Below are positions 46,601 through 57,899 of a stretch of DNA of 64,000 bases, in pieces. How positions within the stretch are numbered: position 1 is the first letter of the stretch; every line of letters starts with the position of its first letter. Below the pieces are notes generated by a model. The model was not told where the DNA came from. It saw nothing but the letters and a program-made list of their open reading frames with translations, and did not search any database. Made by a program: the position numbers and the translations under genes. The stretch comes from Amoebophrya sp. A120 (lineage: Eukaryota; Sar; Dinophyceae; Syndiniales; Amoebophryaceae), in the NCBI GenBank assembly GCA_905178155.1, contig CAJINV010000001.1:11030311-11094310 (forward strand). Direction: 5' to 3'.

Positions 46601-48243
46601 CCGCACGCAGCACCGAGAAAAAGTCACCGCACACCCAGTCTGCGAAGAAGAGTGGCTCGGATAGGCTGACTGCAAACAGCCGGTCTGGTGCAGCGGTATC
46701 ACTGACGGCCCTGGTCCCACCGGCGTCATCGAGGAGCGGGATCGCGGGTGCGAGTCGTCACAACTTCACCGCAAACTCGTCCCGCTACCCCCAGCTTCAC
46801 CTAAGTCGAAAACCGAGCAGACCCGGCGGAAAAGGAGGTGCGCAATCGAGGACTGCAGAGTCAGATGTCGCAGCAGGACCCCATCCCGATGAACACACTG
46901 GCACGTCGGCGCAATCTGCCAGACCACCTAGTACTGAAGAGCGAAGTGAGCTGCATCCAGCTCAATCACATTCATCGGACGCATCCTGCACAAAAACAGA
47001 CATTAAGAACATTCTGGTCGACGAGGTCGGGGGTGTCACGGAATGCGACTCCCAAGAAAAACTAGAGCATCAAAAAATGCTCAATCATGTTGAGAGCGAC
47101 CCCATTGCCCCGTCCGCCCCACATCTTGACACGATTGCCGCCCCTCATGCTCATCTCTTCTCCCGGGAAGGCGTTAGGAAGTGTGCTGTGGACGACACTA
47201 CACGGGCTTCCCCGAGTGGCAGGTGCGACGGCATTGGCGCCTCACCCCTGTCCCACAGAAAATCGGGCCGTAAAATAGTCGCGCACGAGACGTCCACAAG
47301 CTTTGCTGACGTAGAAGTTTTCGACGAGAGCACCCTGGTCTACGCGCCGAAAGCTTCCCCACGGGACACCCTGATGATGAAGACACCGAAGCAAGCTGTC
47401 GTCGCGCAGATAGACCAGACGGACGGGCACGAAGTGCTCCTCTCGCCCGTAGTTGCGCACGATCCAGCACGAACTACATTCGCGAGTGCGAAGCTCCGCG
47501 AGGACAACGCCGCCCGGACACCTGCCCGAACTGCTCCTGTAGGTGGTGCGACCACTATCACGCCGACAAGGTTGCATAATCCCCTTTCCATCGTTGATCA
47601 ACCGGCGCTGCTGCCGTGCGAGGACAAGATGCGAGCGAATGCAAGCGAGTGTAGTTTGTTTCAGCATCAACGAGCCAAGTTGTTCGACGAACACGTGTGT
47701 GGAAGCACCGGCCGGCTCTTTTCCAGTGATGATTTGATTGACGAAAGTAGCGGAAGTGTAGACGACGAGGGTAGAAGTTTCCCCACGCCACCCTCGGTTG
47801 AGGACGGCAACGACGAGGATGTTGAAGAGGACTACGAGCACGTGGCAATGGAAAGTAGTGAAGCTGCCACGGGGAACAAGAACAACAGCAACCCGCGTCC
47901 ACCAGAGCAAGTTCAGCAACAGCATGCCGGAACGAAAACGGTTCTTGCGGGCGGAGATAAAAATATGGAAGCTGCGGCTAGCCGCCCCGACGAGGACACG
48001 ATGGACGTTCAGGTAGTGAACACGTTTCACCTCAGCGAGTCTTCTGAGAGTAACTTGTCCAGCCCGCTTCTTTGCGAAGTCGACACGGATGAAGCCACCT
48101 TGGACGCCGGTGCGGAGCCCAAGAACCTCGCAGCGCAAATCGAAGACCTCGTCGTGCGGGAGCATGGTGAAGCAGCGCGGGCGGTGGTCCGCAGTACCCT
48201 GAAGACGCTGCAGCGGGTAATGGATCCGAACGAACTCTTGTAA
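43684..48243 (+). CDS. Long Ser/Thr-rich disordered protein, function unknown
   Basis: Exons 43684-45205, 45315-45479 and 45638-48243 give 1,430 residues; ATG 43762 (MSSPASS) is an alternative start. All three exons join in phase 1 at strict GT-AG sites (GTGAGT..CCAG; GTAACG..TCAG). Almost the whole protein is low complexity: Ser, Thr, Gly, His and Arg, with many SS/TS pairs. A 19-residue unit, DEHYDPPTSSGSK plus a short linker, is tandemly duplicated near residue 76. The only folded-looking parts are PSFFATRAALRRLHEGLPVP at the end of exon 1 and the C-terminal helix NLAAQIEDLVVREHGEAARA. No signal peptide, membrane span or known domain. It may be a scaffold. Confidence 0.72.
43909..44019 (+). 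repeat. 57-bp in-frame tandem duplication
   Basis: Unit one begins GACGAGCACTACGACCCG at 43909 and unit two begins identically at 43966. The first 42 bases are identical in the two copies and the remainder diverges. It codes DEHYDPPTSSGSK twice. Near-identity at synonymous positions indicates a recent duplication. Confidence 0.9.
45508..45528 (+). other. Perfect hairpin inside intron 2 of the Ser-rich gene
   Basis: CCGGAAGTCG (45508-45517), one G, then CGACTTCCGG (45519-45528): a perfect 10-bp palindrome within the otherwise AT-rich intron 45480-45637. It could be a structured splicing enhancer or a protein site; with so short a loop, a DNA-binding palindrome is as likely as an RNA stem. Confidence 0.6.
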
Positions 48244-49247
48244 ACGTCGACGTCCGAGGACAGTAACTCCAGTGAAAGAATTCATCGACAAGCGACGTGC
48301 TAGCTAGTGATACCGTTGCAGCGAGCGTCATTCATTGCCTCTTCCAATTTCACTGGTGGTTGGTGTTTTCATTCATGATTTACCTGAAGACGCGGCGTCG
48401 CCCGAGGAAGTCGGTGTTATTAGACACGGTTTTGCAGAACGTTGACGAAGGCTAACAGCAATGCGAAAGTTTACTTACTTCGCACTGAACATTAGGTTGG
48501 CGCTGTACAAGCTCGAGAATTGCTGTTATGCCCTTTACTACACTAATCAGTCAATCTTGCGGGCAGTGAAACAAAGTTCTGAACAAATGGATGCTCCTCC
48601 TCTACTACGTCTACTTCTAAAAAGCTTCGTAGTAGCAACCCAAGTATTAAGTGCCAGCTTGTATTTTCCACTTTTAGTTCTTGTGTGCGCGGCACACTGA
48701 TAATCTACTACCAGTGTTTGCACTGGCTATACCACGATTCTATGCCGCTGATATGCAAAGGCAAGGACAAAGACAACGATAGAGTGCCCTCCTCAGCGTC
48801 AGCACTCACAGTTCGTTGATACAGCAACGCGACTTTCAACTCTGAGCTGCGATTCTCTAGTTGTTTTGTCGCCATTTGTTTCTCCAGAGGTTTTTCCAGA
48901 TGGTCGACTGTTGTTGTCTACTTTCAGCAGGAGAGAACATTTACGTAAGTACGTCGTCACGGAGCGCGGCCATCTTGGTCGGTCTATTGACTCAATGGTA
49001 ACGTCGTTTCAGTTTGAGTTTCACTCCCGCAGACGTTTTTTCTTCGAGGAAGATGTTGAAGCAAGGCCTTCGCTGTAGCTTAGGCTCCTCGACAACATTC
49101 ATAGCGCCCGATTATTGGGAAGTTGGAGTGGACACAAAATGAATCTTTATTCTTGAAGAACATTGATTTGGGTGCTGGGACCGACGACTAGGCACGAACA
49201 TACTGTGAAGTGAACCTCTTGCCGTCAGTTCAGTCTACGTTGCAATT
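48244..49247. other. Intergenic, 1 kb, no gene seen
   Basis: AT-rich. A 79-codon ATG frame at 48461-48700 (hydrophobic C-terminus SASLYFPLLVLVCAAH) is the only candidate and lacks other support. The 70-codon frame at 48866-49078 is not protein-like. Confidence 0.45.
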
Positions 49248-50075
49248 ATGGGATCCGGATCTTCGACTAGTCGTGCGCCCCCCGCGCCGCACGGGTCGAT
49301 CGTGGTGACGCATCGGTTGATGCACCAAAATCCCCGCTCCGTAGAGGTCGACAACTATCTGGAGGAAGGCAGGCCGCAGCAGATTTTCGGCACAAGTCGA
49401 GGACCATCGACGTCTAGTACCTCATCGAGCGGTGGAAGCGCATCTTCATCGCCACCGCGAACTAGCGACTCCTACGATGTACAAGTACCAGCCGGGGAGG
49501 AAGACGGGGGAATTGGAAGCGGGGACCAGTACCTCAGCAGGATGCGCGACGAGCGCGAAATAGAATTGAGGGTCTTGGAGGCCAAGAACGCAATGCTGGA
49601 ACAGATGGCAGAGGCAGAGCGACTTCGAATACAGGAGAAGACGGCAGAACTGAGAAAGGTACTGGTGACTACATCAACTTCCTCGTGGTGGTGGTGGTGG
49701 TCATGTGTTTCTTCGCTTGTTGAGATGCTGTAGTCTGTATCAGAGGTGACAGAGATCTCATCTACGAGGAAAATGTTTTCCCCTTTGCAAGTTTCACCGT
49801 CTTGCTTCATTGGCGAGCGCAGACGCAGAGGCAACAAAACATTTACAAAATTCGAACGACATCAATTGATTTTTTATCAGTCGTATCCATAGTGCTCATA
49901 GTTCTTGTTTTTCAAAAATCAGATCCTGCAGTTGGATATTTTGCGAAAAACGCGACCGCATCCGTGCCAGCAAGAGGAAACAACCCTTCTGAATTGCCTG
50001 GACCAGCGCGAGGATTTTTTGCGATGCGCGAACTTCGTCACAGAGTACCAAGTGTGCGCCGCCAATGCGGCTTGA
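49248..50075 (+). CDS. Mic19/CHCHD3-like N-myristoylated twin CX9C protein
   Basis: Exons 49248-49658 and 49923-50075 (intron GTACTG..AATCAG, phase 0) give 187 residues. The start MGSGSSTSR is a good N-myristoylation signal. A Ser/Pro-rich linker leads to a coiled coil (EREIELRVLEAKNAMLEQMA; EKTAELRKILQLDILRKT). The C-terminus is a CHCH domain with two CX9C motifs, Cys152/Cys162 and Cys172/Cys182 (CQQEETTLLNC; CANFVTEYQVC). An acylated N-terminus, a coiled coil and a terminal CHCH fold in this order match Mic19/CHCHD3/CHCHD6, subunits of the mitochondrial MICOS complex at cristae junctions, imported and oxidised by Mia40. Family length is about 170-230. Another twin CX9C protein is possible, but those rarely carry a myristoylation site. 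Confidence 0.75.
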
Positions 50076-51289
50076 GAAAGCAATCGCACGCACCGGTACG
50101 AAGCCGCTTAATTGCTTAGAGGACGTCTTCGTCTCTTTTTGCAGACAAGAACCCTTCGTCGCGCGGTTATTGGTTGCTGCTTGGCTTGCTGTGTCGTACG
50201 TACTACCTGTTGTGGTTCATTCTGAAGCTTTTCAAGTACTATTTTCCATAGCGCAGGAGCCGCAGCAGCCAGAAGGTATCGCTGTCTTTCTCTTGGTCTT
50301 GCTGGACTAACTTTAAGAGACGCGCCCCCTCGCAATTCGAAGTAGCTTTTTACCTACAACCTTTCGAGTTTATTTTGTTCTCGATGCATAGAAAGACGAA
50401 GACAATTAGGTTTGTAGGCGTGTTTCGGTTTTGTAGAGGTTGCAAGTGCAATTGCGCATGAAGTTCTTGCAACTGTACTACCTGAAGTTCTTTGCTATGC
50501 CTTGCCGTGCACGCGGAGCGGTAAATAGACCCCAAGAAGTGTATATTTTTTCAAACAAAGTAGACTGCACGTGCTGCTCATGTTCGCGCGACGGGCGTGG
50601 GAGATCGTGCGACTGACGAAAAAGCTCCATACTCGAGCTTTTCAGACTGACGACAAAGAAAGTGGTCGTCTACGACAGTGAAAAACGAAATAGATAGAGG
50701 GAGCATATTTTCTTGTCCCGTGTGGTGCCAGCAAATCATCAAAAATTGTGTTTTATGCGGTACCTCCAGGACAAACTGAAACTGCATGTGCAAGTTGAGC
50801 GAGGATGCACGAGCATGTCTATCGATGAAACAAGAGGCGCACGATGAAGCTATCGGTTTTTTGTTGACTCTGCATAAGCCAATTTCCTTCACCTTTCTAC
50901 TCAGCGAAAAGCTTGACAGGAGAGAAAATAAACCAACGAGTGCAGCTAGCGAGAACTTAGCTTTAGCTTCTGCCTCTGTGAACAATGTATGAAAGAATTA
51001 GTTGAAGATGAGGGCTCTCCAGCTACCCCCCCGGACCCATGATTGGCGGAACCTTCTACAATCCCCCCTGGCAAGTTTATCACTTAGAAGAACTAACGCA
51101 CGAAAAAAGGCTGTGACCCAGTAATTATGTTTTAACTTCAGCGTAATCGGAATCGGAAACATAAACTTAAAGAGCAGAAAAATTGCATTCTGACCGAGCC
51201 TTTCGTTATAATTCTGGTGCTCGAGAACAAGGTCCTGCTCCTGTGCTGTACACAGCCTGATCAAAGCCGCTACGACGTCGGTAGAGACG
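50076..51289. other. Intergenic, 1.2 kb, no gene seen
   Basis: AT-rich. Frames at 50065-50310 and 50786-50992 are short with no family resemblance. A minus-strand frame at 50578-50985 has a weakly protein-like composition, but minus-strand genes are absent elsewhere in the window. Confidence 0.45.
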
Positions 51290-51801
51290 ATGTCTTCCAC
51301 GGAGACCGCCAACAAGCTAAAAATCGCGCTGCTCAAGCACCCCTACAGAAAGTACATGCAATGGCAGCTCTCTCGCGTAGCACCAGAGCTGGTCATGGTA
51401 CAAGTCAACAACGACGTGAAGAAGGTACTGCCAGGAAAAATTTCTTCGAACATTGAAAGTCGTGGTCGTATTTGGGTATTCAGGTCAGATCATCATGTAT
51501 GATCCTTTGTTTACTTTTCCATAAAAGCAAAACGTAAATGAAGAGGATTGGCACAATTCCACAACCGCAGGTACATTCCCAGCAGACACTGCTGACGTCG
51601 TGCCACAAGGATTTTAAGAAGAAAGTGCCCTTCAATTGCCGAGCCGGGATATGTGGGGCCTGCGAAGCGAACGTGGCCTACGGGCCGAGGGACCGTTTCC
51701 AAGTGCAGAGACTGTGCTGGACTCCGGTAAAGGAGGGGGCTCGCGTGCTTACACTAGACCAGGCCATGATGAACTTTCGCCAGGGCACTGCAGACGAATA
51801 G
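51290..51801 (+). CDS. [2Fe-2S] ferredoxin-fold protein
   Basis: Exons 51290-51424 and 51571-51801 (intron GTACTG..CCGCAG, phase 0) give 121 residues. The ferredoxin signature FNCRAGICGACEANV supplies Cys68, Cys73 and Cys76 (CX4CX2C), and LCWTP supplies a fourth, Cys94. Before it, VMVQVNNDVKKVHSQQTLLT fits the first beta-hairpin and helix of the beta-grasp fold, and VKEGARVLTLD fits the last strand. The 17-residue gap to the fourth Cys is shorter than in plant ferredoxins (about 29) and longer than in SdhB (about 11), so the subclass is open. There is no clear transit peptide, though the N-terminus is basic (KIALLKHPYRKYMQWQ). It should carry one electron in the cytosol or mitochondrion. AGGTAC is duplicated at both intron ends. 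Confidence 0.8.
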
Positions 51802-53091
51802 CAAACGGCGAACAGGACCGTCGTTAGTTTGTTTTTGCTCGGGTCCAGCTCCAGCTCGTGAAGGTCCCTGATTGCTATGGGAATAAATATTACGTGCCAC
51901 TTTGTCGACATCAAGTGTACCGCGGGAGTTCTTCTTGCACTCACACGGGTGCTGCAGAATTATGATGAAATCGCAACCTGTCTATTTTCCGCAAGAACTT
52001 CTACCTCACGGGTTCCGGGGTTGTCAAAGGCAATGACAGCAGTTGCGGCCGCTGTTTGACAAGAACAGACACGTACAGGAGCTCATGTTCTCACCTCTTC
52101 CTTCGCCGGCTACTTTGTAAAGATTTTATTACTCGAACTAGTGGCAGTGCCGAGAACAAAATACGAGAACTCGAAAGCCCCGAATGCAGAAAGCACAGCA
52201 CTACAAGGTTGGACGCGCAGTAACCCTGTCCTTTTTCCCTGGTCATCGCACCATCTTGCCGCGCATGGTGTCCTCAGCAGGGTATTTACTTAAACTCTAA
52301 CGTAAGAAAGTGATTTTTTGTGGTGCGTTTCGTATTCGTTTCAAACAGAAGAAAAATATGTACCAGTCCTCGCGGTGACAGGGAAACAATACTCGCTTGA
52401 AAAATGATGTACAAAATGCCGTTCTACTCACCGCTTGCGTTGGCCACAAATTGCGAGAAGCATGATATTCGTCATGGATTCAAAAGGCCTCATACTCATA
52501 TCAGAGACGACAATGAGAGCGACTTTTATATAATTTTAAAGCGTGTTCGCGTTCGGCTTTCGTCGTGCTTACCCTTACCCTAAACAAAGTGGAGAAGCAA
52601 ATCCGCAAATACTACATCGCTCTTGTTCCAGAGATGCGACAGAGTTTTCGTGAGGAGCAAAAAAAGAGCAAAGCTAATGCGAGGATGAGTAGCGGCGGTG
52701 GAGGGTTCTGAGTCACAGTGCCGCGCCCCGTCGTTTTGTTTTCATTTTTACTTATTTTCTTTATCTTTTCGAGAAATCGGCAGCGACAGAGAGTGAGAAG
52801 CGCTATTTGTAGAAAAGATGATAGTTCTCGCCGCGTCATGGTCTTGCGTGTGTTTTTTTTGTCGTCGGGACATTTCTGATCCTTGTGCGTGATGGAGAAA
52901 TTGCTCATTTCTTCTTGAAGTACAGCTATTGCTATAGAACTGCGCTTTACAAGAAGCGCTCTGTGCTTTTTTCTAGCGTCCGTGCTTAAGAAGAGCTCCT
53001 TTTTGAAGTTCTATATTTCTCAAATAAGTCGTGCCACTGATCACGTACATTCTGAGTTAGATTTCCTTTGATTTGCGAAAGGAAAGCCAAA
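51802..53091. other. Intergenic, 1.3 kb, no gene seen
   Basis: AT-rich without a convincing frame. Short frames at 51877-52059 and the minus-strand frame at 52612-52908 look like chance. ACCCTTACCCTAAAC at 52571-52585 resembles a single telomere-type unit but is not repeated. GAGTTAG and GCGAAAG just before ATG 53092 could be splice-leader acceptors. Confidence 0.45.
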
Positions 53092-56000
53092 ATGCCGCCG
53101 CTGGTTGTGAAGAAACAGAAGGAAACCTTGAATCGGGCAGAAACAGAGGTGCTCGAACAGGAATCCGCCCATATGGTAGCGCACATTCTGACTTTTGATA
53201 TGTAGTGAGGTCACCGAACGGTTCTAACCGGGGAGTTTTTTTGCCACCTACCGTGAAAAACGACCGGCAGTTTTCAAGCGGCCGGAAGGCTTTTTTGACA
53301 TAAAAAATTTCCAATTATCAAGCGGCCGGTGCTTTGTTGTCAAAAAAGCCCGAGCCAATTCTATCGATTCGCGCTTGATAAAACGACGGAGGGGAGCCGG
53401 CAAAAGGAGCGCCCTTCTGAGGCGCCCACCGCCTTGGTTTCTGGCGATTTGGGGCGCCCAAAAAGGGGCGCGCAAAAAACGCGCCCAAAATCAGAACAGC
53501 GAAACAGCATGGCACGGCCCCGATTTCGGAGCATTTTGGGCGGCCGCGAAAGTGGCCGCCTTTTCGCCGGTTTCAGAGCCTGGGAAGCTTTGCAAAAAGC
53601 GCCGGCGTGAAAAATAAAAACGCGAAAAAGAAAAAGCGCCCCAGACGCGCGAAGCCAATCCGCATGCTATGGGCCCGATTTTTCTTCGCTTTTTGGGCGC
53701 CCCCCGTGGCACCCGGATCGGCGCCATAGCATGGGGGCTGGGCTTCGGAAAAGAATTTCGGAGATTTGCCAAAATTTGCAACGTTTCTCGAGCGGCCGCC
53801 ATGCCGTGCGGCATAACGCTACTCACGGCGGTATGGCGAGCCCAGAAAAAGCAAAGCCGCGGCCAAGGCGGCGGCCGGCAAGAAAACGCCCACGGCCTCA
53901 CTACCTCCGCCCCGGCGGCTATATTTGGTACTAAAGAAGACCGTTTACGAATGCGATTGTTTCTTTCTTTACCACAACAGGACAAGCGATGACTCGATCA
54001 ATCGGTTCATCTCGTCGGGAACATATGAAGAAAAATTGTACCTACAATCATGGCTCTGGCTCTGCACCTGCAGAGGTAGCGTGGCGATGCTGATTTTTTT
54101 CTCATTTTGGTTTTGATGAATGACAGAAAAAATACAGGAGAAGAAACTGGCGCTGCTTCGAGATATGATTCAACTGGAGGAAGAGCAGCACGCACAGAAA
54201 AAAGACAAGAACGCGGGCACCAACTGGAAATCGGCATCGGTCGCACGACCGCTGCGCCGCGGATACATCGACGAAGTGTCTGCAGCCAGAAAGAAAGGAA
54301 TCTCAACCAGATCTGGAACGGGCAAGGCTTCCGCGCTTTCTTCGGGGTCTAGTGCTGGTACGCTAACGCCTCTTCCCTTGTAGAGCATCACCAGGACGAG
54401 CAGAAAACAAAAATCATTGTTCCGTTTCTACCTTAATATCGTGATGACGCTTTTGTTTTGGTGCAACTGACTTTGAGAATGATTGGTCGATCATTAATCG
54501 TCATCAAATGATTATGAAAAGGCTTTGCAGGTACATCCTCCTCCTCGTCATCGGGTGGGGCAGCGGCCGGAAATAACAACAAGGATGTCGGTAAGCCCGA
54601 CGCAAACGCGATGAACCCCATTCAGAGTCTGGTGGCCGAGTTGTACACGTCACAAACGACCACCACGAAGCAACACTTCTCACCGCGGCGCCCGCAGGGG
54701 AGCGCCGGGAGCAACCCGGATGTTGGGAGGAAGAGCCAACCGGGCGCGGGAAAAGGTTCAGAGGGACCACCGCCTGATGACTTCGCGCAGCAATCTGGCT
54801 CGTCGGCTACCGCGCTTGCGTCAGCAAACAACCTCGCGTCGACCAACTTGACTGCAGCGCTCCAGAAGCAGAAGGCCGAACAGAAAGAAGTACAGTCGTT
54901 GTTGCAAGAACTCGGGCTCCAGAAGTACAGCGACAAGTTCGAGGAGGAGGGTTTCGACTCCAAGGACGTTGTGCTCGAGATGGAGGAAGAGCACATGCAG
55001 CAACTGGGCATGGCGATGGGGCACCGGATAAAGCTGCGCAAGTGGATTGCCGTGCAGCGGGGCGAGGTGACAAGCCCCGCGATGGCGAGCAAAAGCAAAA
55101 ACAAAGTGGTGCTGAATGCCGGGCCGCCGGAGGTGCACGTTATTGTACGGGAGGGCGATGTGCGGGGGAGCAGCAGTTCTACACATGATCCAAGCATCAA
55201 TCCCGCTATGGGATTCTCAATCGTTACATTTTCAAGCGTTACATGAACTTGTGGTTGTGACGCAAGAATAGCAACAGTGAAAGGGGGAACCTGCACCTTT
55301 CGCCTTAGAAATCTAGTAGCGCAGATCGCCATGCTGTTTGGCTCTTCGATAGTTCGTCATGCGAAGTACCTAGCTCGAGCGTCGCGTGTCTATGCGGGAC
55401 ACGCACAAACCACACAGCGACAACAGCTGAGAGTGTAACGCTTGAGTATCCCATACCGTCGTCGAAAAACGCGAATAATCAGGCCGGGGCCGGCAGCGGC
55501 ATTCTGAAGAAGTCGCTTCCGGCGCGGCTTCGGGAGGAGGTCGAGCGCAACAAGGGAACCACGCTCGTGGGGCAGCAGGTGGGAGGTTCGCTGCTGGACG
55601 GCGAGTATGACGAGGCGGCGCAGGCCGCCAGTTTTCGCGACGCCGTTATGGCCTGGCGCAAGCAGGGAACGGAAGATGGTGCGGCCAAACCCGCGGAAGC
55701 TGGAGAAAGTACAAGGAGCGTAGTGGCAAAAGCACAAAATTATAGCACCAGCTCTGCGGCGACGACCACAACGAAGCAAGAAGATGACATCCTCTTCACG
55801 AACGTCGAAGCAGCTACGGAGCTCGGGAAAAAGGCAGGTGACGCGGAGACCACCAAGGGGCTGGCGTCTTTTGGCAGTGCCACGTTGCAGTTTCCAGTCG
55901 GGGCCAGCGCGCTGTTGACGGGGATTAACGCCGCAGCGAGCAGTAGTTCCTCGGCTGCAACGACCGCCTCGGCCGGCACGGGGACGGAAGGGTCGGCACA

Positions 56001-56997
56001 AACGGAACCGCAGCAAGACCCCTTGAAACCAGAAGAAGGAACCGGTGTGCGGAAGTGCTGTTACAGCTGCTACAAACAGTTCTATGACGGACAGGGGCGC
56101 GCGATTTCTGAGGGAAAGGATGTCTGCAGTACTGGAACATTTTCTTTCCTACTACTTTCTTTGACTAGAAGTTTATAGACTCTAAGATAGAATTGGTTTC
56201 AATTTTGTCTTCGTGCTTCTGTGGGGAGATCTTAGAAAGCCGACGGACCGAGTTGTTACTACTAACTTCTATTGCAACGAACATACATCATAGGTGCAGA
56301 ATGTGAAGCCCTTGAGCGCCAGAAAGAGGCTCGGCGAAAAGAGATCGCGGAAAGGAGGCGGAAGCAAATGGAGGACATCGCTGCCCAGCAGGACGCCCGC
56401 GAGGCAGAAAAGCAGCGCTTGCTGAATGCGTCGAGGCCGACATCCGCTGTCGTAGCGTCCGCAGAACAGATAAGCGCTGTCCCAAGTACACACCAACCTA
56501 AAGAACCTAACGACAGCACTCCGGGCGATTTGTCGAAGAATGATTCTCTTCGAAGTCGGCTAGTACCCGGTCACATGGGGAGTATTTCCGAAACCTCAGG
56601 CGAAAAGTCGCAGCATGCGGCGACGACGGATTCTGCGTCTCTACAACCGGCCCCTACAGCCGATTCCTCTTCTACAGCAGCAGAAGTGGTGCCAGCGGAG
56701 GTCATGCTTAGTAACGTGGCGGGGTCTAGCTCTAGTACAAGCGATGCCGATGCCCAAGAAGACCAAGGTATTGAGATTCAGCAGGACCAGCCTGCCCCTG
56801 TTCCACCTAGTTCTGAAAACGCTGGTTTGCCCACAACTTCCGACGCGGAGATTTACACCGGTTTGGATCCGGTCAATATTCTGAACCAGAACTTGGTCAT
56901 ACCCACCTCAGACGAGGAGGAGCACGCGGTGCCGGGGTTCGGGTTTGAGTCCTTGCAAGCGGGTCTCGACGCGGCTTCGATGCTGTATGACAAATGA
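53092..56997 (+). CDS. SAM-domain protein with C4 zinc finger
   Basis: Model: exons 53092-53175, 54138-54357, 54531-55206, 55461-56128 and 56294-56997, all in frame, 783 residues. Exon 1 (KETLNRAETEVLEQESAHM) continues as one coiled coil in exon 2 (EKKLALLRDMIQLEEEQ), which supports the long 962-base first intron; ATG 54120 is the fallback start. Residues about 220-280 are a SAM domain (VQSLLQELGLQKYSDKFEEE; HRIKLRKWI). Exon 4 contains SGILKKSLPARLREEVERNK and ASFRDAVMAWRKQG. The zinc finger spans the last junction: KCCYSCYKQF plus VCSAEC, created only by the GTACTG..CATAG splice. A helical segment and an acidic tail follow. The layout suggests a scaffold, perhaps cytoskeletal or ciliary; the partner is unknown. 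Confidence 0.72.
53176..54137 (+). other. Long intron carrying a GC-rich palindromic block
   Basis: Bases about 53200-53935 differ from all neighbouring non-coding DNA: GC-rich, full of GGCGCC, GCGGCCGC-like and CGCGCC words. A perfect 13-bp inverted repeat, GGCTTTTTTGACA (53288-53300) and its complement (53338-53350), encloses one copy of a direct repeat TCAAGCGGCCGG (53274-53285 and 53318-53329). A second pair of 17-base arms (53663-53679 and 53717-53733) differs at two positions. Frames through it are Arg/Ala/Pro-rich on both strands without domain signs. It may be an inserted repeat or transposon remnant inside the intron. Confidence 0.6.
55207..55460 (+). mobile_element. Introner 5 (SAM gene intron 3)
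   Basis: The element 55207-55455 has 5' end TATGGGATTCTCAATCGTTA and complementary 3' end TATGGGATACTCAAGCGTTA (two mismatches in 20). The flanking pentamers CCCGC and CCGTC are only partly alike, so the target duplication is degraded. Removing element plus five bases joins the frames as SINPA/SKNANNQ. A GT-AG splice inside the arms (GTTACA at 55223 to GCTGAG at 55431) is also in frame, so the exact boundaries need RNA. Confidence 0.7.
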
Positions 56998-57899
56998 ACG
57001 AACTGCAACTGCCTCGAACGAGATGAAACAGGTGGTGCGAGTCTCTCTACCTCCCCGTAACGTCCTAAAAAATGGAGCGCAATTTTTATTGTGCGGCAGT
57101 CACCAGGAGGTCCAGGTCCAGGACGAGCAGTTTGAGAAACCGCAGCAAGTGTTGCAGGAGTGCCACCGGCAGCAGGGAAGAAGCTTGCTACTCTCTTAAG
57201 AAGCAAACGCGATTTTTTGAAAATTTTGTCTGAATGTCTTTTCTTGCTTTTGTCCAGGTCAGTGTAGTGTACTATGCGCTCGCTCGTCCCACCTTGCCTT
57301 GCTGGGGCTGCAACTACTTGACGCGATGCAAAGAAGAAGTAAAAGTCGCGTATTTCTTGAAATAGGAACCGAAACAAATTTCCCAATGCCAGTTATCGAC
57401 GGCTGACAGTATTTTATGTCATACTTCTGCATTGGATTGCCCTCCCCCTCGGGGTTCTTGTGAAAAGGGAAAGCAGGACAGCTCTCTCTGACTGAAAAGT
57501 ATCTTTTCGTAAAGACGCAAGAGACGCGGCTGCATCGTTTTCGTTTGATGTCGTCTTTGTTGCCGCACTACTCGAAAATGGAGTCGTCACTTCGTTTGAA
57601 AATGCGAGCGACAATTCTTGAACGAGATGATCGAGTGCAGAACGACATCCCTGAGCCAAGAAGCATCATGATTCGAGAAAACGTAGGAGCTGACAATCAA
57701 AACAGGCAAAAACTATTTGTCAAATGTAGAAGCACGCAAGTTTCCGTTTGGACGAACGCACACGGGGGTGACGTGCGAAAGAAAAGAAAAAGCCATCATG
57801 CGAAATTCAGACACAGTCACAGACAATACAGTACTAGTACGAAAAATGAGTTCTAATGAGCTTCGTCCTGTTTTTCATTCTTAGGGGAGACCACGTTTG
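56998..57899. other. Intergenic, 0.9 kb, no gene seen
   Basis: AT-rich. The 103-codon frame at 57545-57856 is basic and shows no family resemblance. CATTCTTAG at 57876-57884 is a good splice acceptor just before ATG 57900. Confidence 0.45.

Noticed and set aside
52571-52585. Telomere-like ACCCTTACCCTAAAC
   Set aside because: Only about two degenerate units, no array, and flanked by ordinary genes.
27329-53673. 12-base word GCATGCTATGGG shared by introner 4 and the GC-rich block
   Set aside because: Matches of this length between two places are expected by chance many times in 64 kb; no similarity extends beyond it.
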